In this document: piece by piece, positions 1 to 7,818 of the stretch
How positions within the stretch are numbered: the first letter of the stretch is position 1
Layout of the letters: each line of letters begins with the position of its first letter
NCBI GenBank assembly: GCA_018385135.1
Contig: JAHAWY010000013.1
Coordinates: forward strand, 1 to 64,000
Length of the DNA: 64,000 nucleotides
Source of the DNA: Oscillospiraceae bacterium
GTDB taxonomy: Bacteria > Bacillota > Clostridia > Oscillospirales > Oscillospiraceae
Reading direction: 5' to 3'
The notes under the pieces: generated by a model
Databases searched by the model: none
Seen by the model: only the letters and a program-made list of their open reading frames with translations
Told to the model about the DNA's origin: nothing
Position numbers and translations under genes: made by a program

Positions 1-60
1 ACCGCCCTTTCCGGACACGGCGATTATTTTGGTATCGCGCTGCATATATTCACACTCCAT
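1..60 (-). CDS. N-terminus of a MinD/CooC/Mrp-type P-loop ATPase (truncated by window edge)
   Basis: Minus-strand reading gives MECEYMQRDTKIIAVSGKGG..., a deviant Walker A start (SGKGG). ATG at 60 or 45. TTGAAA-17-TTTAAT promoter-like pair upstream. Confidence 0.55.
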   Translation of the reverse strand, partial: MECEYMQRDTKIIAVSGKGG

Positions 61-309
61 CCAGTGGTTATCGCTCAAAGCAAAGTGCAAAAAGCCTTTG
101 CAATTCGTTAATTAAAACACAAACAACGACATATTTCAACATATTGTTAAAAAAAATACATACAAAAATAAAAGTGTAATTTTGTCCCACTTTTTAATAC
201 TCAAACACCAAGCGCATACGAAAAGACCTTGGTCTATCCAAGCTGCCCAGAACCGAGCCAAAGCGTATTTTGGAGAATATGCCGTAAAAGCTTTGTTTTA
301 AAGTACGGC

Positions 310-344
310 AAAAAAGACCTCCCGCCGAAAGGCAGGAGGTCTTT
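310..344 (-). terminator. Rho-independent terminator of the AOR/thiF operon
   Basis: AAAGACCTCCTGCC-TTTC-GGCGGGAGGTCTTTTTT on the minus strand, just after the ThiF-like ORF. Confidence 0.85.
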
Positions 345-386
345 AATACTGTCATGTGTGCCGCGCACCCGTACGGCATTATTCTC

Positions 387-1067
387 TTATACTCGTATCA
401 TCTCAAAGCTGTAATCAGTCAAGTCTATCAACAGAAGCCTTCCGCGAAGCTCACTTGCTCTCCCGGCAAGGATTTTCAGCGCCTCGCCGCATTCGAGCGC
501 GGCAACTGTCTGCGCCGTAAAAACAGGGTTTCCCCGCATCGGCAGAGCAGCGCCTTCGCCTTCGGCATAAAGCCTTTTCATAATACCCTCTCCGGGAAAA
601 ACTGCCGCAACCTGCCCACAAAAGCCGCCGATCGCCCCATGAATAAAAACAACGCCCAGTCTCTGACAGGCATTTTCCAGAACTATGCGAGCCTGAGGGC
701 TGTCGAGGCAGTCAATGACTATATCGTGTCCGTACAGCAGGTTTTCAGCATTTGTCTCGTCGAGCATTTGGCACACGGCAAAAACTTCAAGCTCGTCGTT
801 TATGTGCGCAAGCTCATTTTTGCACACCTCCGCTTTATAAAGTCCAATCGTATCGGGTCTTGCAAAAAGCTGGCGGTTTAGGTTGCTTTCAGAAAAAGTG
901 TCACCGTCAATAACGGTAATGCTCCCCACGCCAAAGCGTGCCAAGGCATTGCAAACAAAACCGCCCAAGCCGCCGCATCCGACAACGCAGACGGATTTTT
1001 GACGCACGGTGTCAAGCTCCGTTTGCGTAAACGCATTTAAATTGCCGGTATAACGCCGCTCTATCAT
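387..1067 (-). CDS. ThiF/MoeB/HesA-family adenylyltransferase
   Basis: VVGCGGLGGFVCNALARFGVGSITVIDGD nucleotide-binding motif; adjacent to a MoaD-like gene. Confidence 0.88.
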   Translation of the reverse strand: MIERRYTGNLNAFTQTELDTVRQKSVCVVGCGGLGGFVCNALARFGVGSITVIDGDTFSESNLNRQLFARPDTIGLYKAEVCKNELAHINDELEVFAVCQMLDETNAENLLYGHDIVIDCLDSPQARIVLENACQRLGVVFIHGAIGGFCGQVAAVFPGEGIMKRLYAEGEGAALPMRGNPVFTAQTVAALECGEALKILAGRASELRGRLLLIDLTDYSFEMIRV

Positions 1068-1071
1068 AGGC

Positions 1072-1329
1072 TCAGCCTCCGCCGCTCAGCGGCAGGAAGG
1101 CGACTCTATCGCCCTCGTTTAGTCTGGTTTTGCAGCGCTCAAGAAGCTGAATGTTCGTGCCGTTTACGGCAATCAGCATTCGCTTTCCCTCTTTCGCCGC
1201 CGCCTTGCCATACGTCTTTTCAAGCTGCTTTATTAACTCGGCGACAGAGGATGCCTCAAGCTCATCGTCCTTCTTGCCCGTGAGCGTTATCAGCTCTCCC
1301 CAGTATTTAACCTGTATTTTCGCACTCAT
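1072..1329 (-). CDS. MoaD/ThiS-family sulfur-carrier protein
   Basis: 85 aa, beta-grasp-like, C-terminal ...VAFLPLSGGG (GG terminus). Confidence 0.85.
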   Translation of the reverse strand: MSAKIQVKYWGELITLTGKKDDELEASSVAELIKQLEKTYGKAAAKEGKRMLIAVNGTNIQLLERCKTRLNEGDRVAFLPLSGGG

Positions 1330-3212
1330 ACCTCTATACCCAGCTTTCTGAGAGTTCTAGGCTTGGGAACGCCATTTTTGTCCCAACCGCGGGTTTTGTA
1401 ATACTTGGGCAGCATCACGTCCAAGGGAACGACCGTGTCAGCTCTGCCCTTCACCTGCGGGGTCTTGGTCATTCTGTCCGGCAGCGTATCGTCAGCCGCC
1501 GTCAAGCCCTCACGCAGGGAGAACAGGCGTTCGAGATTAAAGCTGCGCTCGCCGAGCCGCACAAACTGACCTGTATACATACGAATTCCCGTTACCAGTC
1601 TCACCGCTTCGGCGTGCGGCAGAAGATAGAAAGAGTTTATCCACAGCGCCGGCGCGATATTTAAAATAAACCTGACAAGCGGACCGGAGAAGGTCATTAT
1701 CCTGCCCGCCATGCGAGTGATAAAGTGGTTCGGACCAAGCTTGAAGAAAACCGCGGGCACGAAGGTCTGCGCCGAGAACAGGCAAAAGCCCGATGCGGAA
1801 ACCGCCTCCAGCGCATTCTGCATGAAAACGGTAAGCTGCGCCTTGCTTCTGGGGCTTTGGGCATCGAGCGAGAGCGCGCCGACGGACTCAAGCAGCGCAA
1901 GATATCCTCCGTTCAGGTGGCAGCCGCCGCGATTGCCCGTGGCATAGCCCAAGCCCATGCCGACACTGCGGCGCGGCTCGTAGCTTGCCATCTCAAGCCC
2001 CTTGGAGTGCATGGCAAATTCCTTTCCGCCGTATTTCTCGCTCAGCCACTTGCTGCCGTTTGCCAGCTCCGAATAAATGCCTTCACGATTTGCAATTTTA
2101 TACATCACATCAACGAGGTTATCCGTTCTGCCGAACTCCACACCGAAATCAGCAATCCCCTTTTCCTTTAGCTCCATGGCAAAGGCAATAGAGCCGGCAG
2201 CCGATATGGTGTCCATACCCAGAATGTCGCAAACGTAGTTAAGGCGCAAGATATCGTCCATATTGCAGGCGTCTATATTCGGACCGAACAGCCCAAGCGT
2301 TTCGTATTCCGGACCTTTGACCTCCTTGCCGTCAAGCATTACTCTGCGCTCGCAGCGGATGGGACAGGAGACACAGCTTGAGTTGCGCACCAGGCGCGTA
2401 TCCGCAAGGGTCTCTCCGCTGACCTTATCCGCCTGCTCATAATGCCCCCTCTGAAAATTCCTTGTTGGCAGCGCCCAGTTGGCGTTTGCCTTGTTTACCA
2501 GACCGGCGCTGCCGTAATGCGGCAGGCAGTCGCCCGTCATGGGATGCTTTTTTAGAAAGCTGACCCATTTCACAACAAATTCATCAAATTTCTTTTTGTT
2601 GAGTACCGGAGGCTCGGCTGTTCCGAAAGCGGAAATCGCTTTAATATTCTTGCTGCCGAAAACAGCGCCAACACCGCAGCGCCCCGCCACGCGCTCACCG
2701 CTGACGGCTGAGGCGTAGCTTACGAGGTTTTCGCCCGCCTGACCGATCACCAGCTTGCCGTGGTGCTTGGGCAGACTTTCCTGAGTTTTCTCAGCGTCAA
2801 GCCCCCAAAGCTCCGAAGCATCAAGCAGCTCAACGTCGCCGTCGGTTATACAAATATGCACGGGATGCTCGGACTTTCCCGAAATAACAAGACCGTCGAA
2901 GCCGGCGCGCTTCATCATGACGCCGAAAGTACCGCCGCAGTTGGACGACGCCACGCCGCCGCTGAGCACGTTTTTAAAGGAGATATTAAAGCGGCTCGAC
3001 GAGGGCGCACCCGTGCCGTTTAGCGGTCCTGTGTTGACGATTATAACAGACTCCGGGGCAAGAGCGTCCACCCCCGGCGGATAATGGTCAAGCAGCAGGC
3101 GCGCTGCAAGGGTTTTACCGCCTATGTACTTTTTAAAGTAGCTTTCGGATATCGTCCTTTTCTCAAGCTCGCCGGTGGAGAGATTTATGTATGCATAAAC
3201 AGGCAGGTTCAT
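1326..3212 (-). CDS. Aldehyde:ferredoxin oxidoreductase family (W/Mo-bis-pyranopterin) enzyme
   Basis: 628 aa; N-terminal GGKTLAARLLLDHYPPGVDALAPES, NCGGTFG and SCVSCPIRCER motifs typical of AOR. Confidence 0.92.
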   Translation of the reverse strand: MNLPVYAYINLSTGELEKRTISESYFKKYIGGKTLAARLLLDHYPPGVDALAPESVIIVNTGPLNGTGAPSSSRFNISFKNVLSGGVASSNCGGTFGVMMKRAGFDGLVISGKSEHPVHICITDGDVELLDASELWGLDAEKTQESLPKHHGKLVIGQAGENLVSYASAVSGERVAGRCGVGAVFGSKNIKAISAFGTAEPPVLNKKKFDEFVVKWVSFLKKHPMTGDCLPHYGSAGLVNKANANWALPTRNFQRGHYEQADKVSGETLADTRLVRNSSCVSCPIRCERRVMLDGKEVKGPEYETLGLFGPNIDACNMDDILRLNYVCDILGMDTISAAGSIAFAMELKEKGIADFGVEFGRTDNLVDVMYKIANREGIYSELANGSKWLSEKYGGKEFAMHSKGLEMASYEPRRSVGMGLGYATGNRGGCHLNGGYLALLESVGALSLDAQSPRSKAQLTVFMQNALEAVSASGFCLFSAQTFVPAVFFKLGPNHFITRMAGRIMTFSGPLVRFILNIAPALWINSFYLLPHAEAVRLVTGIRMYTGQFVRLGERSFNLERLFSLREGLTAADDTLPDRMTKTPQVKGRADTVVPLDVMLPKYYKTRGWDKNGVPKPRTLRKLGIEV

Positions 3213-3739
3213 ACGCGCACCTCCTCTGATGCTTTGCTTTCCGGAGACGCAGCCGATGCGGCATCTCTTCCCGCATCGGGTTTTGCTTCATTTTTCTGCG
3301 CCGCTGCGGAGCTTGGCTCTGCCGGAACGGGCACAAGCCTTATAGCCCCCAGCGGGCAGCGCTTTTCACACAAAGCGCAGGCAACGCATTTTTCGGGCGC
3401 TGTCAGCTCTGCGGCTACGTCTATATCGCCCTTGAACTTGGGCATTGCGATTTTAAGCGCGCCCGAAGCGCAGGAATCCACACAAATTGAGCAGGCGCTG
3501 CAAAGCTTCTCGTTTATATGAGGCTTCGGCCAGTCCTTTTTTGGAACGCGCTGCAAAACCACTCCCTTTGAGGTCTGCACAGCGCCTTTTGCGCATAAAC
3601 GTCCGCAAACGCCGCATTCTATGCAGCGCTTCGGATTTATTCTATGCATCTGCTTTGGCTCACCGCTTATTGCAAAGACAGGACAGTTGCGCTTACAAAG
3701 ACCGCAGCCGATGCAGCCTTCGGTGATCATATAGGACAT
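3209..3739 (-). CDS. Poly-[4Fe-4S] ferredoxin (AOR partner)
   Basis: Four CxxCxxCxxxC-type clusters. Start MSYMITEGCIGCGLC is preceded by GAGGAG; the ORF-track start at 3790 is probably too far upstream. Confidence 0.88.
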   Translation of the reverse strand: MSYMITEGCIGCGLCKRNCPVFAISGEPKQMHRINPKRCIECGVCGRLCAKGAVQTSKGVVLQRVPKKDWPKPHINEKLCSACSICVDSCASGALKIAMPKFKGDIDVAAELTAPEKCVACALCEKRCPLGAIRLVPVPAEPSSAAAQKNEAKPDAGRDAASAASPESKASEEVRV

Positions 3740-3843
3740 TGCTTTCTCCTCTCCCCCGCTCTGTTTTTCCAAAACACAGCTCCGAGTCAATCACTCTGCT
3801 CATTTCCTCGCGGCATAGCGTTTCGACTCACCATTAGATATAA

Positions 3844-3872
3844 ATTATACCACCGTTGACCTATCACGGCAA
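3844..3872 (-). promoter_or_regulatory. Putative sigma70-type promoter of the ferredoxin-AOR-moaD-thiF operon
   Basis: TTGCCG - 17 nt - TATAAT on the minus strand. Confidence 0.6.
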
Positions 3873-3953
3873 GCCGAGCTTAAGCAAATCAATTATTTTT
3901 CGTGCGTATAGGAGTATCAAAACCAGCAAAATATACAAGTCTTCCCGTCCCAT
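3864..3953 (-). CDS. Small putative membrane peptide (29 aa)
   Basis: MGREDLYILLVLILLYARKIIDLLKLGLP, one hydrophobic helix with charged flanks; AGAGGA about 12 nt upstream. Confidence 0.35.
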   Translation of the reverse strand: MGREDLYILLVLILLYARKIIDLLKLGLP

Positions 3954-4005
3954 ATGTTTTCTGCGTCCTCTGAAAACACCACGTCTCCCTCTCCCACAGC
4001 AAGCA

Positions 4006-4050
4006 GCCCCCAAAGCTGTTTTCGGTGCGGATAAAAACAGCTTCGGGGGC
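4006..4050 (-). other. 17-bp hairpin between mogA and the AOR operon
   Basis: GCCCCCGAAGCTGTTTT / AAAACAGCTTTGGGGGC; fully paired as minus-strand RNA with one G-U; no U-tract follows. Confidence 0.8.
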
Positions 4051-4076
4051 ACTTGACTTGTCAGAGCAATTTGCAT

Positions 4077-4574
4077 CTAATCCTTGATTTTCGCGCAGTC
4101 GGAAGGTTTTCCCTCAAGCATTTTAAGCCCGTGGTCAAGAGCTGAGAGCACGGCTTCAAGGTTCTCCCTCGCAGCCTTTGGGCTGCCCGGAAGATTAATA
4201 ATAAGGCTTCCCTTTCTAATTCCCGCCTGCGAGCGTGAGAGCATGGCGCGCTTTGTGATTTGCATTGAAGCATAGCGCATCGCCTCAGGTATGCCGGGGC
4301 AGAGCTTATCGCAAACGGCGGTGGTGGCTTCGGGCGTGATATCGCGCGGGGCAAAGCCCGTGCCGCCCGTGGTTACGATCAGCTCCGCCTCGCGCGCGTC
4401 GGCAATTTCGCAAAGCGCTCTCTCGATTTGCTCTTTTTCATCGGGTACGATTTGCGTTTTGACCACCTCGTAGCCCGCCTCCTTTAAAGCCCGCGCCACT
4501 AACGGTCCTCCCTCGTCGGGACGCTCTCCGCAAGCGCACCTATCGCTCACCGTGATAACCGCAGCCTTATACAT
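4077..4574 (-). CDS. MogA/MoaB-family molybdopterin adenylyltransferase-like protein
   Basis: TTGGTGFAPRDITPEAT and INLPGSPKAARENL motifs; GGAGGAG upstream of MYKAAVITVSD. Confidence 0.9.
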   Translation of the reverse strand: MYKAAVITVSDRCACGERPDEGGPLVARALKEAGYEVVKTQIVPDEKEQIERALCEIADAREAELIVTTGGTGFAPRDITPEATTAVCDKLCPGIPEAMRYASMQITKRAMLSRSQAGIRKGSLIINLPGSPKAARENLEAVLSALDHGLKMLEGKPSDCAKIKD

Positions 4575-4734
4575 AAGCACTCCTCCAATTAAAGCAGTAA
4601 ATTGATCTCCGTGGCTGTCGCCACGCTATCGCCAGTGCTGTCCCCGCCAGTATATTTCTTTGCGGCAGCAAAAATCAGCAGCACAAAAGTGCCAGAGTGA
4701 CCGACGTGGTTTTTTCGCTTTCTTCTCTCTTTCT

Positions 4735-5178
4735 TTATTCGGTGGGAACAACGCTCAGCGTGTCGCCAACGCATATAGTTCCCCCGTGCAGAACGCGTGC
4801 AAAAACGCCCTCGCGGGGCATTATGCACTCGCCCATTTTCTTATAGATTTCGCAGCCCGAGTGACATTCCTTGCCAATCTGCGTTAGCTCCAGCAGCACG
4901 TCGTTGCAGGAAAAGCGCGTGCCGATAGGAAGGGCGTGAAAATCGACTCCCGATACTACGAGGTTTTCGCCGAAAGCGCCGTCGGACACCTCCGCGCCCT
5001 TGGCGCGAAAGGCTTCTATCTTTTCGTAACTGAGCATTGAAACCTGACGTTGCCATTTACCCGCGTGAGCATCGTTTTCAATGCCCCAATCCTCAACAAA
5101 AACGGCTCTGCCGACATTTTGCTTCTGAGTTCCCTTGACCGGACTGGTGCATACCGCAAGTACCTTCCCCATACTCAT
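4735..5178 (-). CDS. MOSC-domain protein
   Basis: GENLVVSGVDFHALPIGTRFSCNDVLLELTQIGKECHSGC typical of stand-alone MOSC proteins. Confidence 0.88.
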   Translation of the reverse strand: MSMGKVLAVCTSPVKGTQKQNVGRAVFVEDWGIENDAHAGKWQRQVSMLSYEKIEAFRAKGAEVSDGAFGENLVVSGVDFHALPIGTRFSCNDVLLELTQIGKECHSGCEIYKKMGECIMPREGVFARVLHGGTICVGDTLSVVPTE

Positions 5179-6143
5179 CCTCCTATCTGCGACATGATGT
5201 GCCGTTCAAGATGCTCACCGCCGCGCGTACCGAAGGAGTGCCGCTTCGGCTTTTCCCAAATAGCCGAGCGCATTGCGCTGAGAATTGTCTCGTCACTGCC
5301 TTGCAGAAGCGGCTTTAGCTCCACGCCGTGTTCATATTGCAGGCAGGCTTTAAGAAAGCCCGTTGAGGTCAGGCGCACGCGGTTGCAGCTTTCGCAAAAG
5401 CAGTTTGAAACGGCACTTATAAAGCCTAGTCTGCCCGGCAGCTCGCCGAGCTTATAGTAGCTGCAAGGTCCATCCATGCTCTCTTTTTCAAGCGGGGTCA
5501 TTTTTCCGAAGTGCTCTGAAAGCAGCGCCGCGACCGTTTCCGGAGATATTCCCTCAAGCGTTTTGCCTAAGCCGATGGGCATTAGCTCAATAAAACGCAG
5601 CGCAAGCCGCTCATCGCTTAAAAACCGCTCCGCCATCGGCACAAGCTGCCTTTCATTAAGCTCTGTCAGCACACAGTTTATCTTCACGGGCAGTCCGCTG
5701 CACAGCGCAGCGTCAATTGAATCGAGCACCATTGAAACGCCCCTTCGCCGCGTCACGGCTTCAAAAGCAGTTTCGTCGAGCGCGTCAAGACTGATATTCA
5801 CCGAGTCCAGCCCCGACGAAAGAAGCTCTGAAAGCTGCTCTTTCAAGAGCAGACCGTTGGTGGTAAGGCAGACCATCTCAATTCCGTCTATAGCCTTTAT
5901 CCCCCGTATCAATGCCGGCAAATCGCGCCGCACAAGCGGCTCGCCGCCTGTAATCCGTACCTTCCTAACGCCAAGCTGCGCCAAAAGCCGCGTCAAGCGC
6001 ACAATTTCCTCATAGCGCAGCAACTCACCGTGCGTCACCGGCTTAACGCCGCTCTCCGGCATACAGTAGACGCAGCGCAGATTGCAGCGGTCGGTTACTG
6101 AGATGCGCACATAATCAATGCTTCTTCCCTGTGCGTCAAGCAT
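5175..6143 (-). CDS. moaA: GTP 3',8-cyclase MoaA (radical SAM)
   Basis: [17 protein letters not shown] (CxxxCxxC), [14 protein letters not shown]-terminal [19 protein letters not shown]. Confidence 0.96.
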   Translation of the reverse strand: MLDAQGRSIDYVRISVTDRCNLRCVYCMPESGVKPVTHGELLRYEEIVRLTRLLAQLGVRKVRITGGEPLVRRDLPALIRGIKAIDGIEMVCLTTNGLLLKEQLSELLSSGLDSVNISLDALDETAFEAVTRRRGVSMVLDSIDAALCSGLPVKINCVLTELNERQLVPMAERFLSDERLALRFIELMPIGLGKTLEGISPETVAALLSEHFGKMTPLEKESMDGPCSYYKLGELPGRLGFISAVSNCFCESCNRVRLTSTGFLKACLQYEHGVELKPLLQGSDETILSAMRSAIWEKPKRHSFGTRGGEHLERHIMSQIGG

Positions 6144-6735
6144 TGCGCTCCCCCTTGGCAGCGGTTTTTATGCCGCGCTCTGAAAGGAGCGGAAGCAGCT
6201 TCTCTATACGCCGTGTTTTGCCGGATTTTTTTACGCTGCTTACGGCGAAATCATCGGGCGCTTTTTCATAGTAGAAATCGCCCGATTTTCCGCCGTGTTT
6301 TTCAAGCAAATGAACATTGTCAATGAGCATACGCTTATCCATCGCCTTGCACATATCGTAAACCGTGAGCAGGGCGACCGACGCGCCCGTGAGCGCCTCC
6401 ATTTCAACGCCTGTTTTTCCATCGGTTTTAGCGGTACAAATGGCGGTTACGGCGCAGTCCGCGTCATTGATTATAAAATCCACAGCGCAGCTTGTCATCG
6501 TCAGCGGATGTGCAAGCGGGATAAGCTCGCTTGTGCGCTTTGCGGCCATCATACCCGCCACACGCGCAACGCCGAGAACGTCGCCCTTTTGCGCCGTACC
6601 GTTTTTTATTGCTTCAAGCACCTCGCGCGACACGCGGATGCTTCCTTGAGCAACAGCCGTTCTGGGCGTGACCGCCTTTTCGGATATATCCACCATTATT
6701 GCGTTGCCCGCAGCGTCGAAATGGTTAAAGCCCAT
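6136..6735 (-). CDS. moaC: Cyclic pyranopterin monophosphate synthase MoaC
   Basis: [57 protein letters not shown]. Start MGFNHFD with GGAGG upstream. Confidence 0.95.
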   Translation of the reverse strand: MGFNHFDAAGNAIMVDISEKAVTPRTAVAQGSIRVSREVLEAIKNGTAQKGDVLGVARVAGMMAAKRTSELIPLAHPLTMTSCAVDFIINDADCAVTAICTAKTDGKTGVEMEALTGASVALLTVYDMCKAMDKRMLIDNVHLLEKHGGKSGDFYYEKAPDDFAVSSVKKSGKTRRIEKLLPLLSERGIKTAAKGERNA

Positions 6736-6750
6736 ATGCGCCACCTCCAA

Positions 6751-6930
6751 AATTTAAAATCTAACCCTCAGTTTCCGCGGGAAGCTCCCCGTACCCCTCC
6801 AGCAGTTCGGCAAGGCAGTTGCCGCCTATCATCGAGCAAAGCTGTCACTTGCCCCGCTCACCGGGTAAGCATACTAGAACCTCCGCGCAAGAATGCTTAA
6901 AGCTCTTTTTCCCAACAACTCTTATATTTG
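6751..6930 (-). ncRNA. Candidate structured 5' leader of the moaC operon (possible Moco/Tuco-type riboswitch; unverified)
   Basis: Successive helices: 6856-6870 GCTTAC-CCG-GTGAGC; 6848-6853 with 6809-6814 GGCAAG/CTTGCC enclosing 6814-6823 GGCAACTGCC; 6778-6791 CGGG-GAGCTT-CCCG. Lies between a predicted promoter and moaC. Confidence 0.4.
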
Positions 6931-6936
6931 TTGATT

Positions 6937-6965
6937 ATTCTACCTTATGCTTGTGTCAATATCAA
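6937..6965 (-). promoter_or_regulatory. Putative promoter of the moaC-moaA-MOSC-mogA operon
   Basis: TTGATA (6960-6965) - 17 nt - TAGAAT (6937-6942) on the minus strand. Confidence 0.65.
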
Positions 6966-6991
6966 TTCATATTTAGCGCGCAATATGAATT
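6964..6991. promoter_or_regulatory. Perfect 10-bp inverted repeat overlapping the moaC -35 (candidate operator)
   Basis: AATTCATATT-TAGCGCGC-AATATGAATT; touches the TTGATA -35 element. Confidence 0.6.
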
Positions 6992-7128
6992 CATTCGGGT
7001 TTTTTCTGCGCGGCATGGCACGCATCTGTGCATGAAGCAGCCATCTCGCCGCGGTTAACGGCGGAGGCGAGCGTATTTCCTATTAGGGCAGATTTGAGCC
7101 GCTCGTCAAGCTGCTCTTTTGTTGACAT
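6991..7128 (-). CDS. Small hypothetical protein (45 aa)
   Basis: MSTKEQLDERLKSALIGNTLASAVNRGEMAASCTDACHAAQKKPE; GAAAGG just upstream; below the ORF-track length cutoff. Confidence 0.4.
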   Translation of the reverse strand: MSTKEQLDERLKSALIGNTLASAVNRGEMAASCTDACHAAQKKPE

Positions 7129-7231
7129 AGCCTTTCGGAAATCCCGCTATAGCCGTCTTACCATGAGCTGCGCTTGAAAATGCGCGGAAATTGAAATATA
7201 CTATCAGCGTTATACTAAGGAGGCATAGCAT

Positions 7232-7714
7232 ATGAAGCAGGGACTAGACCCCATCGAAAACGAAAGCTGTGAAACCTTGATACTCGGCTCTCTGCCGGGA
7301 GATATTTCGATAAAGCTACAGCAATACTACGCTCATCCGCGCAACCACTTTTGGCATATAGTTGCCGCGCTGTTGACCGAGCCGCTGTACGAGGATTACT
7401 CCGAACGCTGCGCGATGCTCCTTAGACATAAGGTTGCGCTTTGGGATGTTCTGCACGCTGCCGAGCGCGAAGGTTCGCTCGATTCAAGCATAAAAAACGG
7501 GCAGCCAAACGACCTTGAGCGCTTTTTGCGCGAGCACCCGCGCATACGACAGATCATATTAAACGGAAGTACCGCCGGAAAATGCTTTGAAAAGCACTTT
7601 CCAAATCTTGATATTCCGCACGTCGTTGTACGCTCAAGCAGCCCGATTCCCGCCAAGGAATGCAACACTCTTGAAGAAAAAACAGCCCTCTGGCGAAAGG
7701 CTTGGATTTTATAA
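7232..7714 (+). CDS. DNA-deoxyinosine / uracil-DNA glycosylase superfamily protein
   Basis: LILGSLPGDISIKLQQYYAHPRNHFWHI, NGSTAGKCFEKHF, VVVRSSSPIPA. Confidence 0.85.
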   Translation: MKQGLDPIENESCETLILGSLPGDISIKLQQYYAHPRNHFWHIVAALLTEPLYEDYSERCAMLLRHKVALWDVLHAAEREGSLDSSIKNGQPNDLERFLREHPRIRQIILNGSTAGKCFEKHFPNLDIPHVVVRSSSPIPAKECNTLEEKTALWRKAWIL

Positions 7715-7818
7715 GTCCCTCGCCAAAGGGCTGCCGCTTAAACGAATATAGCGCAAAAAACGCCGCTGCCCGTCTTATGACCGGAGCGGTGTTTTTCAGC
7801 AAAGCCCACATATGGTTT

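Noticed and set aside
100-190. Direct repeats AATATGT in the AT-rich region upstream of the partial ATPase gene
   Set aside because: Short and AT-rich; could arise by chance, no convincing palindrome.
1697-2171. Long overlapping plus- and minus-strand ORFs inside the AOR gene
   Set aside because: Shadow ORFs typical of GC-rich coding sequence; the AOR frame has strong family motifs.
6761-6918. Calling the moaC-leader frame a definite selenoprotein
   Set aside because: No in-frame start codon upstream of the TGA and no recognised bSECIS; kept only as a hypothesis in findings.
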